Source of the DNA: Brucella pseudintermedia
GTDB lineage: Bacteria > Pseudomonadota > Alphaproteobacteria > Rhizobiales > Rhizobiaceae
Reading direction: 5' to 3' (one strand)
Assembly (NCBI RefSeq): GCF_042697365.1
Contig: NZ_CP137604.1
DNA length: 64,000 nucleotides
Each line of letters starts with the position of its first letter. The first letter of the stretch is position 1. This document shows positions 57,204 to 64,000 of the stretch, one piece after another. The notes beneath the pieces are model-generated. The model ran no database searches. It was not told where the DNA came from and worked only from the letters and a program-made list of their open reading frames with translations. The position numbers and the translations under genes were made by a program.

Positions 57204-57265
57204 ATGTTGCGTCTGACCGCATGTCGGCCCGGGAATGGTCGAGTGCTTCGGGGAGCTGGTGATAT

Positions 57266-57916
57266 ATGGAACGCGAGACGGGCAAGATGAACAAGGGTAC
57301 GATGGCCCGCACTTTGCGGATGGGATTTGCGGTTCTGGCGCTTGGGCTTGTCGCGGCTCCAACGGCCTCGCTGGCGCAGGAAGGCGCGGCTGTGAACGGC
57401 CTGAAGCTTTCCAACAGCAAGGCGCCCGTAAAAATCGATGCCGACAAGCTGGAAATGCGTGACAAGGAAGGCGTTGCCGTCTTCACCGGCAATGTTGCCG
57501 TTTCGCAGGGCGATGCCCTCCTGAAGGCCGGCCAGATGACGGTCTATTACAACAAGGCCAAGAAGGACGGCGAGGCGCAGGCGCCTGAACCGGCAAGTGC
57601 GGGCGTCGGCGGTCTTGATTCGTCGAGCATCGATCACATCGACATTTCGGGAAAAGTCTATCTCAAGTCTGGCACGCAGGTCGCGACCGGCGATACGGGC
57701 CGTTATGATGCCAAGAACCAGGTGATGGTTCTCCAGGGGCAGAAAGTGGTGCTGACCGATGGCGACAATGTCGTGACCGGTTGCAAGCTGACCGCGCATC
57801 TCGATACGGGACGCGCCAATGTCGAGAGCTGCAAGGGGCAGTCCAAGGGTCGTGTATCGATCATCATGGCTCCGAAAGATCAACAGCAGGGCGGTGCTGC
57901 GCCCAAGCAGAACTGA
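57266..57916 (+). CDS. lptA: LPS transport periplasmic protein LptA (OstA-like)
   Basis: The 216-aa periplasmic protein has a signal peptide (hydrophobic about 17-36, cleavage near SLAQ). The OstA jellyroll domain has KIDADKLEMRDKEGVAVFTGNVAVSQGDALLKAG and QVATGDTGRYDAKNQVMVLQG. It bridges LptC to LptD for LPS export. A Pro/Ala/Gly insertion (about 100-117) sits between strands. It overlaps nothing; lptB starts 11 bases downstream. GGGAG precedes the ATG, though internal ATGs at codons 8 and 13 are possible starts. Confidence 0.92.
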   Translation: MERETGKMNKGTMARTLRMGFAVLALGLVAAPTASLAQEGAAVNGLKLSNSKAPVKIDADKLEMRDKEGVAVFTGNVAVSQGDALLKAGQMTVYYNKAKKDGEAQAPEPASAGVGGLDSSSIDHIDISGKVYLKSGTQVATGDTGRYDAKNQVMVLQGQKVVLTDGDNVVTGCKLTAHLDTGRANVESCKGQSKGRVSIIMAPKDQQQGGAAPKQN

Positions 57917-57927
57917 CCGGAGCAGGC

Positions 57928-58770
57928 GTGGGATTGTTCTGGAACAAGAAGGCCGATGACGGGTCGCAAGACGCATCGCAAAATGTGAACGTACCATCTG
58001 ATGTCGCGGGAGCCATGCCCGGCCAGCCGGGTAAGTCGGCGCGTCTTAAAGGCACGCTCGTGGCGCGCGGGCTCTGCAAGAGCTATCGCGGCCGACAGGT
58101 CGTCAACGGCGTGTCGTTCGGTGTGCGTGCTGGCGAAGCCGTCGGTATTCTGGGGCCAAACGGTGCCGGCAAGACCACCTGTTTCTATATGGTGACCGGT
58201 CTTGTCCCCGCTGATGCCGGCTCCATCGAGATCGACGGTTTTGATGTCACATCGATGCCGATGTATCGCCGTTCTCGTCTCGGTATTGGCTATCTGCCGC
58301 AGGAAGCCTCCATTTTTCGCGGCCTCTCAGTGGAAAACAATATCAAGGCCGTGCTGGAAGTGGTGGAGAAGGATCGCACCAAGCGCGCCTCCGAGCTGGA
58401 TGCGCTTCTGGAAGAGTTTCACATCGCACATTTGCGCAAGGCGCCCGCCATTTCGCTTTCCGGCGGTGAGCGTCGCCGTCTCGAAATTGCGCGCGCGCTT
58501 GCCTCGCGTCCGAATTTCATGCTGCTCGACGAACCTTTCGCGGGCGTCGATCCGATTGCCGTTTCGGATATCCAGCAGCTTGTCCGCCATCTGACGAGCC
58601 GCGGCATTGGCGTTTTGATAACTGACCATAATGTGCGCGAAACGCTCGGCCTTATCGACCGCGCCTATATTATTCACGCAGGTCAGGTGCTGACGCATGG
58701 ACGCCCTGCGGAAATCGTTGCCAATCCAGATGTGCGCAGGCTTTATCTCGGCGATCAGTTCACTCTTTAG
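57928..58770 (+). CDS. lptB: LPS export ABC transporter ATP-binding protein LptB
   Basis: The 280-aa ATPase of the LPS exporter has Walker A GPNGAGKTT (76-84), signature ISLSGGERRRLEIARAL, Walker B LLDEPF and the switch His in ITDHNVRETLG. The start is GTG at 57928, with GGAG five bases upstream, giving MGLFWNKKAD. This leaves an N-terminal extension of about 40 residues before the ABC domain, compared with E. coli LptB (241 aa). Together with lptC and lptA it forms the LPS transport block next to rpoN. Confidence 0.95.
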   Translation: MGLFWNKKADDGSQDASQNVNVPSDVAGAMPGQPGKSARLKGTLVARGLCKSYRGRQVVNGVSFGVRAGEAVGILGPNGAGKTTCFYMVTGLVPADAGSIEIDGFDVTSMPMYRRSRLGIGYLPQEASIFRGLSVENNIKAVLEVVEKDRTKRASELDALLEEFHIAHLRKAPAISLSGGERRRLEIARALASRPNFMLLDEPFAGVDPIAVSDIQQLVRHLTSRGIGVLITDHNVRETLGLIDRAYIIHAGQVLTHGRPAEIVANPDVRRLYLGDQFTL

Positions 58771-59018
58771 CGCGCCATTGATCTGAATGAACTCAGATCC
58801 GCGGTCCAGATTCTCCCGTTGTAAGCATCATTGGCGGGCGCGAAATGGGCGTGCGTGCCGAGATTCGCCCCGCTTCTGCCGCGACTAATTTCCCTTTTGC
58901 TTGAAAAACGCGCATTCTGAATTGACAAGCAAGGTTCATACCAGTTTTCATTCTGCTCGGCCTGAACATGCGGTCCGTGGAGATCGGCAGGGGTAAACCG
59001 GGGAGAATTACGCGTCGC

Positions 59019-60557
59019 ATGGCTTTGTCGCCCAAGCTCGATTTCCGTCAGTCGCAGTCGCTGGTAATGACCCCCCAGTTGATGCAGTCGATAAGACTGC
59101 TGCAGATGACGCATGTAGAGCTGGAACAATTTCTTGACGCTGAAATCGAAAAAAATCCGCTGCTGGATCGAATCGAGGCAGCGAATGATGATTTTGCGGG
59201 CTCGGATTCCCTGCGCGACGATGGAGAAGCCGGTGAGCGGGAGATAGAGTCCCATACGTCGGAGGACGACTGGTTCAAGACGGAAGACTCCGGTGATGCG
59301 GAGACACTTTCTTCTGCCTTCGACAGTTCGCTTGAGAACATCTTTCCCGACGATCCGGGGCGATCCGATGAAATCGGGCCTGATCTTGCCGCGCAGTGGA
59401 AATCGTCGGTCGCGGACGGATATGTTTCAGCCAGCGCTTATGACATCGATCAGGTGACGGCAAGCCGGGTTTCGCTCGGCGAGCATGTGGCGGAACAGAT
59501 CGCGCTGACTTTTTCTGGAACGATGGACCGGTTCATCGCGACAGCGCTTGCTGATGCGCTGGATGAGAGCGGCTATCTACGGGTCGATATCGTCGGTCTC
59601 GCCCAGAATCTGGGCGTGGAAACGGCCGAAATCGAGCGCGTGCTGGGCATGATGCAAAGCTTTGATCCCCATGGCCTTTTCGCTCGCGACCTGCGGGAGT
59701 GCCTGGCGATACAGTTGCGCCTCAAGGATCGGTTCGATCCGGCGATGGAAGCATTGATCGATAATCTCGATCTACTGGCGCGGCGTGATTTCGCGGCGCT
59801 CAAGAAACTGTGCGGTGTCGATCAGGCCGATATTCTCGATATGCTGACTGAAATCCGCATGCTCGATCCAAAGCCGGGCGCGTCGTTTGACGTCCCTGTC
59901 GCCGACGCCATCGTGCCGGATGTGCTGGTGACGCCATCGCGCGATGGGGGATGGGCTATTGAACTGAACGCTGCGGCCATGCCGCGCCTCATCGTCAATA
60001 ATGAATATTATGCCGAGGTCAGCGCCTCCGTAAAAGTGGAGGAAAAGGCGTTTCTCTCGGACTGCATGCAGACCGCGAGCTGGCTTGTGCGCAGCCTTGA
60101 CCAGCGCGCGCGCACCATCCTCAAGGTCACGCAGGAAATAGTCCGGCAGCAGGACGGTTTTCTGCGCCACGGAGTGACCCATTTGAAGCCGCTCAACCTG
60201 CGCACCGTCGCCGATGCGGTCGGCATGCATGAATCCACCATCAGCAGGGTGACCGCGAACAAGTTCATGGCGACGCCACGCGGCGTGTTTGAATTGCGTT
60301 ATTTCTTCAATGCTTCCATTGCGTCGTCAGAAGGCGGCGATGCGCATTCATCGGAGAGCGTGCGCCATCGTATCCGCCAGATGATTGATGCCGAAAAGCC
60401 TGACGAGGTGCTTTCCGATGACGCCATCGTGGATGCTCTGAAGAAGGACGGTGTGGATATTGCGCGAAGAACGGTCGCAAAATACCGGGAATCGATGAAT
60501 ATTGCCTCATCGGTACAACGCAGACGCGAAAAGAAGGCGCGACTGTCTGCTTCCTGA
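59019..60557 (+). CDS. rpoN: RNA polymerase sigma-54 factor
   Basis: The 512-aa sigma factor has a Gln/Leu-rich activator-interacting region I (LDFRQSQSLVMTPQLMQSIRLLQM), an acidic region II, the core-binding region III and a C-terminal helix-turn-helix. It ends with the RpoN box ARRTVAKYR. The ATG at 59019 gives the usual MALSPKLDF start; an ATG at 58968 would add 17 residues. It directs nitrogen and other regulons that need enhancer-binding activators. Its neighbours lptB, hpf and ptsN are the conserved rpoN context. Confidence 0.97.
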   Translation: MALSPKLDFRQSQSLVMTPQLMQSIRLLQMTHVELEQFLDAEIEKNPLLDRIEAANDDFAGSDSLRDDGEAGEREIESHTSEDDWFKTEDSGDAETLSSAFDSSLENIFPDDPGRSDEIGPDLAAQWKSSVADGYVSASAYDIDQVTASRVSLGEHVAEQIALTFSGTMDRFIATALADALDESGYLRVDIVGLAQNLGVETAEIERVLGMMQSFDPHGLFARDLRECLAIQLRLKDRFDPAMEALIDNLDLLARRDFAALKKLCGVDQADILDMLTEIRMLDPKPGASFDVPVADAIVPDVLVTPSRDGGWAIELNAAAMPRLIVNNEYYAEVSASVKVEEKAFLSDCMQTASWLVRSLDQRARTILKVTQEIVRQQDGFLRHGVTHLKPLNLRTVADAVGMHESTISRVTANKFMATPRGVFELRYFFNASIASSEGGDAHSSESVRHRIRQMIDAEKPDEVLSDDAIVDALKKDGVDIARRTVAKYRESMNIASSVQRRREKKARLSAS

Positions 60558-61297
60558 TTGCCGAACCGGACTGTTTTCAGAAACGTATTGCGGGTTTCAT
60601 TCGCTTATGCGGGCAGGGAATGCTCTAAAATTTTGGATTGGCCGAGCCGTTCTTTCAGAAAAATTCGATCACGACCTGTGGAAAGAATCCACATCGCAGG
60701 ATGACCAGCTGGCAAGAGGGCCAATTGACAAGCGCCAATTCAACCAATAGAAGCCCGGCTCGCGCTGCGGACGGTAATTGAAGCCCGGTTTTCGGGCTTT
60801 CACGGCAAGTCTTCAGCGGGATCGACGCGCTGTCTATACGAAGCCGCGTCAGGACAGAATTGAAGTATTTTTCCCGGACTGGCCGTTTTTCGGGAGAAAA
60901 CATGAGATGGACGTATCCCGCATCGTTTCTGCGGGAAGCGTCCGGAATGCGTAATTTCTGGAAGAAATTACGATTGTTCATATGTTCAAAGGAAGGACAA
61001 TGCGGCGTTCCGGGACATGTTTCCCGACAGGGTGGCGGTTTACCGGGCGTTACGTAAGAGAAACGTTTGCAACCATCCTGTCACGGGCTTTGTCTTGGAA
61101 CAGTCAGGACTTCAAAGGCTTTTCGGAAGGTGTTTCAACACCTGTGCGGAGAGTGCGCCTCGGAAGCTTGTCGGCACCGTGGATCTGGATGGAAAACGCA
61201 CTGGATGAAAAGCATCTTTGATGCTGGTTCGCTTTGCGCTTCGCTCGCCTTGTGATTAGACTGGCTTCTGTGGTGTAACGCAAATGAGGTGTGCCAA
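60558..61297. other. Long intergenic region between rpoN and hpf (740 bp)
   Basis: This is the longest stretch without a convincing gene. Frames of 60-80 codons exist but lack ribosome binding sites and recognisable protein features. A hairpin AAGCCCG/CGGGCTT at 60781-60799 could be a weak terminator. A short sequence near 60620 resembles the end of the palindromic repeat family. The part before 61298 should hold the hpf promoter. Confidence 0.5.
60781..60799 (+). terminator. Possible terminator downstream of rpoN
   Basis: AAGCCCG (60781-60787) pairs with CGGGCTT across a GTTTT loop, followed by TCACGG without a clear T-run. It is 220 nt past the rpoN stop, so the assignment is weak. Confidence 0.4.
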
Positions 61298-61891
61298 ATG
61301 ACTCTGCGTGTATCTGGAAAGCATATGGACGTCGGTGAAGCTTTCACGACCCGGATCATCGATCGGGTTAACGAAGCGGTCGGCAAATATTTCGATCATG
61401 GCTTTTCCGGACAGGTTACGGTCACCAAGTCCGGTTCGCGTTTCAGTGCGGATTGCACTCTGCACCTCGATAGCGGTGCGACCCTGCAAAGCACTGGCGA
61501 GGCGCAGGATCCGCAACTGGCTTTCGAAGCGGCTGCGGACAAGATCGAAACCCGCCTTCGCCGCTACAAGCGCCGTCTGAAATCGCGTCCTGCCACGCAG
61601 CCGGATGCGATCTATGATGACGTTGCATATCGTGTTATGGCACCCCTGCCGGAGGAAGAGGAGGATCTTCCGGCGGATTACGCGCCGACAATTGTTGCGG
61701 AATCGTCCGTCGCCCTGCGCACCATGTCGGTGGCGTCGGCGGTCGTGGAACTGGATCTGATTGAGAATCCGGTTCTGGTATTCCGCAACGCCGGCAATGA
61801 TGAAGTTAATATCGTCTACCGTCGGGCGGACGGCAATATCGGCTGGGTCGATCCATCAATGGTCACCCGCCAGGCCGCGCCCCGCGCCTGA
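61298..61891 (+). CDS. hpf: Ribosome hibernation promoting factor, long form
   Basis: The 197-aa protein has an N-terminal HPF/YfiA domain (MTLRVSGKHMDVGEAFTTRI to about residue 105). Its C-terminal dimerisation domain (ENPVLVFRNAGNDEVNIVYRRADGNIGWVD) marks the long HPF that forms 100S ribosomes in stationary phase. The ATG at 61298 with GAGG upstream is preferred over the GTG three codons earlier. It lies in the conserved rpoN-hpf-ptsN order. Confidence 0.94.
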   Translation: MTLRVSGKHMDVGEAFTTRIIDRVNEAVGKYFDHGFSGQVTVTKSGSRFSADCTLHLDSGATLQSTGEAQDPQLAFEAAADKIETRLRRYKRRLKSRPATQPDAIYDDVAYRVMAPLPEEEEDLPADYAPTIVAESSVALRTMSVASAVVELDLIENPVLVFRNAGNDEVNIVYRRADGNIGWVDPSMVTRQAAPRA

Positions 61892-61902
61892 CGGCAAACC
61901 TG

Positions 61903-61943
61903 AAGCGCACGCAGCGGACCGCGATCGGCGGCCGCGTGCGCTT
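61903..61943 (+). repeat. GC-rich inverted repeat between hpf and ptsN
   Basis: AAGCGCACGC (61903-61912) and GCGTGCGCTT (61934-61943) are exact reverse complements around a 21-nt, itself GC-rich centre. No T-run follows. It could be a processing or partial-termination hairpin setting the hpf to ptsN ratio. Confidence 0.55.
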
Positions 61944-61989
61944 CCCCAAACCGGGCTTGAAAAGCCTGATTGAAGAAGGAACGGAGAGA

Positions 61990-62454
61990 ATGGATCTTAG
62001 TGATCTGATTCAGCCAGGGGCGATTATCCCTGCGCTGAAAGCCAGCTCCAAAAAGCAGCTTTTGCAGATTTTGTCTGAAAAGGCTGCGGAACTGACCGGT
62101 CTCCCTGAGCGCGAAGTTTTCGAAACAATTCTCCAGCGTGAACGCCTCGGTTCCACCGGGGTGGGCAATGGCGTTGCCATTCCGCACGGCAAGCTGGCGA
62201 ACATCAACAAAATAGCCGGAATCTTCGCTCGTCTGGAAACCCCGGTCGATTTCGAGGCGCTGGACGATCAGCCTGTCGATCTTGTTTTTCTGCTTCTCGC
62301 GCCGGAAAATGCCGGCGCGGATCATCTGAAGGCTCTCTCGCGCATCGCCCGTATGCTGCGCGACGCCGATACTGTTGCCAAATTGCGCGGCACACATGAC
62401 GCGCAGGCGCTTTATTCATTCCTGACGACACAGCCCGCTTCCAACGCGGCCTGA
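61990..62454 (+). CDS. ptsN: PTS nitrogen-regulatory IIA protein (EIIA-Ntr)
   Basis: This 154-aa EIIA-fructose-type protein is phosphorylated at His66 in GNGVAIPHGKL. It links the PTS-Ntr phosphorelay to nitrogen, potassium and stress control. ERLGSTGVGNG and the C-terminal HLKALSRIARMLRD are typical. The ATG at 61990 is directly preceded by GGAGAGA. It is the last gene of the rpoN block and is followed by a strong terminator. Confidence 0.95.
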   Translation: MDLSDLIQPGAIIPALKASSKKQLLQILSEKAAELTGLPEREVFETILQRERLGSTGVGNGVAIPHGKLANINKIAGIFARLETPVDFEALDDQPVDLVFLLLAPENAGADHLKALSRIARMLRDADTVAKLRGTHDAQALYSFLTTQPASNAA

Positions 62455-62475
62455 GTTCAAATAGTTTCTCGTAAA

Positions 62476-62510
62476 TAAAGCCGCCGTTCAGTCTGAACGG
62501 CGGTTTTATT
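62476..62510 (+). terminator. Terminator after ptsN
   Basis: CCGCCGTTCA (62481-62490) and TGAACGGCGG (62494-62503) form a perfect 10-bp stem with a GTC loop, followed by TTTTATTT. It begins about 25 nt past the ptsN stop. The rest of the 304-bp gap to the DUF1150 gene holds the repeat at 62658-62761. Confidence 0.9.
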
Positions 62511-62657
62511 TGTCTGCTCGCAATGACTGGCAAGTGAAGGGAAACAATGCGGGCAGAAGAAATATCGGCCCAAGGGGGGACGGCGTTCTTGCGCCGAAAG
62601 TTTCCGACAATAACCCGTGCGGAATATGAAACCCGCGAGGGCCGGTGTCCCATTCCT

Positions 62658-62761
62658 GGAGCATTTCCAGCAAAAGTGCGAAACGGTTTTGCGTTCGGAA
62701 ATGCGGCAAAACAAATAGATAGAGCGGTTCCAACGATTCCGTCAAAACAGGAACTGCTCTA
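62658..62761. repeat. Palindromic repeat element of about 100 bp, copy D
   Basis: It is composed of an imperfect palindrome GGAGCATTTCC...GGAAATGCG and a second one AGAGCGGTTCC...GGAACTGCTCT. The right end GCTCTA, read on the minus strand as TAGAGC, contains the TAG stop of the DUF1150 gene. It is the best-preserved copy of the family in the window. Confidence 0.78.
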
Positions 62762-63004
62762 ATGCAGCATCACCGTGCGCAGTTCGTGTTCCTGTGCGCC
62801 CTGCAACGCGGTCGCGCGAACATCGGAGAGCACGATCGGCTCGCCGCTCGCGCCAAAAAGCGCCCAGAGTTCCAGGCCCGGCTCAATCGGTGGAAGGGCA
62901 GGGAAGCTGCGGGCAAGATCATCGGAACGGATCTTGCGCACATAGGCAATTTCACCTTCGCCGAGATGGGCGAATTCATTGTCGGTGAATATCTGTCTGT
63001 TCAT
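62759..63004 (-). CDS. DUF1150 family protein
   Basis: The 81-aa protein of unknown function (MNRQIFTDNEFAHLGEGEIAYVRKI, then PGLELWALFGASGEPIVLSD) is characteristic of alphaproteobacteria and usually found next to small heat-shock genes. The start at 63004 is set by GGAGG at 63013-63017 (eight-base spacing); the ATG five codons earlier overlaps that site. It lies about 105 bp downstream of the Hsp20 gene on the same strand. Its TAG stop lies inside repeat copy D. Confidence 0.85.
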   Translation of the reverse strand: MNRQIFTDNEFAHLGEGEIAYVRKIRSDDLARSFPALPPIEPGLELWALFGASGEPIVLSDVRATALQGAQEHELRTVMLH

Positions 63005-63108
63005 GGTCGTAGCCTCCATTTCGTCGGCACGTCATTTGCGACCATGCCGCTTCAGAGCTTCGCATTTTTCAATATAGCGGGGTTGTGCTGAATAAAAACT
63101 GAACAGTT

Positions 63109-63531
63109 TCAGTCTTTCACCGCTATGTTGATTCGCTTGATCAGCCGCTCCGGTTCCGGGCGATCAAGATCAATGGCCAAAAGGCCGTTTTTCAGATCAC
63201 AACCGAGAACCCGCATGCCGTCTGCCAGGACGAAAACGCGCTGGAACTGCCGGGCAGCGATGCCGCGATGCAGAAATTCCCGTTCGGTATCGTCGGTCTG
63301 GCGTCCGCGGATGACGAGTTGATTGTCTTCCGTCATGACCTCGAGGTCGTCACTGGAAAATCCGGCCACCGCCAGAGTAATTCGCAGACGTTCGGAACCC
63401 GTTTCGCCTCGCAGGCGTTCAATATTATAGGGCGGATAACCGTCGCCGGATTTCGCGATCCGTTCCAGCGTCTTTTCCATCGTGTCGAATCCGAGCAGCA
63501 GAGGGCTCGAAAACGGTGTCATTCTTGTCAT
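63109..63531 (-). CDS. Hsp20/alpha-crystallin small heat-shock protein
   Basis: This 141-aa IbpA-like chaperone binds unfolding proteins. It has a short N-terminal arm (PFSSPLLLGFDTMEKTLERI), the alpha-crystallin domain about 35-125 (YNIERLRG, RITLAVAGFSSDDLEVMTEDNQLVIRGRQ, FLHRGIAARQFQRVFVLADGMRV), and a C-terminal tail without a clear IxI motif apart from KRINIAV. The ATG at 63531 has AAGGA eight bases upstream. A sigma-32-like promoter lies about 70 bp before it. Confidence 0.92.
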   Translation of the reverse strand: MTRMTPFSSPLLLGFDTMEKTLERIAKSGDGYPPYNIERLRGETGSERLRITLAVAGFSSDDLEVMTEDNQLVIRGRQTDDTEREFLHRGIAARQFQRVFVLADGMRVLGCDLKNGLLAIDLDRPEPERLIKRINIAVKD

Positions 63532-63599
63532 TGCATCAGTCCTTGATGAGAAGCGACCGTTACGAAGAGAACCCTTGCGGCGTATCTCCTCGGTAACTG

Positions 63600-63628
63600 A
63601 TATGGCTTGTGAAAAGCCTGACTTCAAG
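63600..63628 (-). promoter_or_regulatory. RpoH (sigma-32) type heat-shock promoter
   Basis: On the minus strand CTTGAA (63628-63623) is followed by a 17-nt spacer and CCATAT (63605-63600). This fits the alphaproteobacterial RpoH form (CTTGAA then CCATNT-like). It would give a leader of about 60 nt before the Hsp20 start codon and explains heat induction of the Hsp20-DUF1150 pair. Confidence 0.7.
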
Positions 63629-63703
63629 GGCCAATCCGTATTCCTTCACTCCATCCTAGGATGAAGCTCAGGCGCAATATACCCGGAAACATTAGGAGTG
63701 GTG

Positions 63704-64000
63704 TTATCGGCGCGCTTCCGCGAGCGCCGCGCCAAAAGCCGTTGCGAAGCTTTCACGATCGTCGGGATTGAGGAACTTGCCGATGGCGACGCTCTTTTCG
63801 CGGCTCTCGACGCTCATGCCGGTGATCCCTATGTCCGGTTTTCGCGCTACCTTGAACCGTGTCCAGAATGGATTGAAGCGATGGGCGGTCATCTTGCCGG
63901 ATGAAGCATATTTGCGAATATGCAAGGCAGAGCGGGACACGGAAATTTCTTCGCGCGCGCGAGCTGCACGATAATTCCAGCGGAAAGCCAGATAGATAAG
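63704..64000 (-). CDS. DUF2244 family membrane protein, C-terminal part (runs off right edge)
   Basis: The frame is open from base 64000 to the stop at 63704, so the last 98 residues of a gene entering from the right are seen. They read LIYLAFRWNYRAARAREEI..., then FNPFWTRFKVARKP, and end GKFLNPDDRESFATAFGAALAEARR. This matches the C-terminal half of DUF2244 (integral membrane protein of unknown function, about 170 aa), with the end of a transmembrane segment at the window edge. A GTG at 63940 is not the start. Confidence 0.8.
   Translation of the reverse strand, partial: LIYLAFRWNYRAARAREEISVSRSALHIRKYASSGKMTAHRFNPFWTRFKVARKPDIGITGMSVESREKSVAIGKFLNPDDRESFATAFGAALAEARR

Noticed and set aside
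60982..61221. 79-codon frame in the rpoN-hpf gap
   Set aside because: No convincing ribosome binding site, an unusual Arg/Trp/Ser-rich composition, and no resemblance to a known small protein.
63532..63599. ROSE-type RNA thermometer in the Hsp20 leader
   Set aside because: The leader has the right length, but I could not find the conserved U(U/C)GCU segment pairing convincingly with the AAGGA site; only a short CUU/AAG pairing is visible.

Overview
The window looks like the main chromosome of a Brucellaceae alphaproteobacterium (Brucella/Ochrobactrum group). I infer this from recognition of families and gene order, not from a database search. The evidence is a cyclic beta-1,2-glucan synthase, a tandem pair of Omp25/Omp31-type porin-like proteins, a RegB/RegA (PrrB/PrrA) redox pair, OlsB (ornithine lipid synthesis), and the lptC-lptA-lptB-rpoN-hpf-ptsN block. 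As far as I can recall the classical Brucella proteins, PncB and the Omp pair differ from them noticeably, so an Ochrobactrum-like member is at least as likely. Coding density is high. I saw no tRNA, rRNA, CRISPR array, insertion sequence or prophage gene.

Layout. 1-6.7 kb: 3' part of cgs, its terminator, and pncB. 6.8-13.3 kb (minus strand): accessory metabolism (PhzF-like protein, methyltransferase, sugar kinase, SDR, cupin) and a class A penicillin-binding protein. 13.5-15.3 kb: two Omp25-family genes. 15.4-18.7 kb: acyltransferase-3 membrane protein, short RNase D, M20 peptidase. 19-26.7 kb: polA, a DEAD-box RNA helicase with a DbpA-type domain, and gyrB. 26.9-32.2 kb: an orphan cytochrome P450, then a formaldehyde-detoxification cluster (frmR, class III ADH, ElaA-like GNAT, DUF1345, S-formylglutathione hydrolase) with an FrmR-type operator, and another GNAT. 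32.2-39.5 kb: hrpB, regB/regA, mmcB-like, L,D-transpeptidase, nfu, a universal stress protein. 39.5-52.1 kb: trpS, murJ, glnD, malic enzyme, mutS, olsB, lspA. 52.1-55.9 kb: two RNA methyltransferases, lapA, ihfB, sppA. 56.2-62.5 kb: lptC, lptA, lptB, rpoN, hpf, ptsN. 62.7-64 kb: DUF1150 and Hsp20 genes behind a sigma-32-like promoter, and a DUF2244 gene running off the right edge.

Functionally the window is rich in envelope biogenesis: glucan, peptidoglycan synthesis and cross-linking, the MurJ flippase, LPS transport, ornithine lipids, lipoprotein maturation and outer-membrane proteins. It also carries nitrogen and carbon regulation (GlnD, RpoN, PtsN), redox control (RegBA) and DNA replication or repair (PolA, GyrB, MutS, MmcB).

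The most interesting non-gene signals are these: a family of palindromic elements of about 100 bp, whose ends supply the stop codons of three neighbouring genes; a hairpin ahead of polA that displays a Shine-Dalgarno and ATG in its loop, starting a frame that overlaps the polA start as ATGA; an 18-bp perfect palindrome shared by two convergent stop codons; and a terminator embedded in the end of a convergent coding region. I did not find a convincing wholly new multi-gene system.
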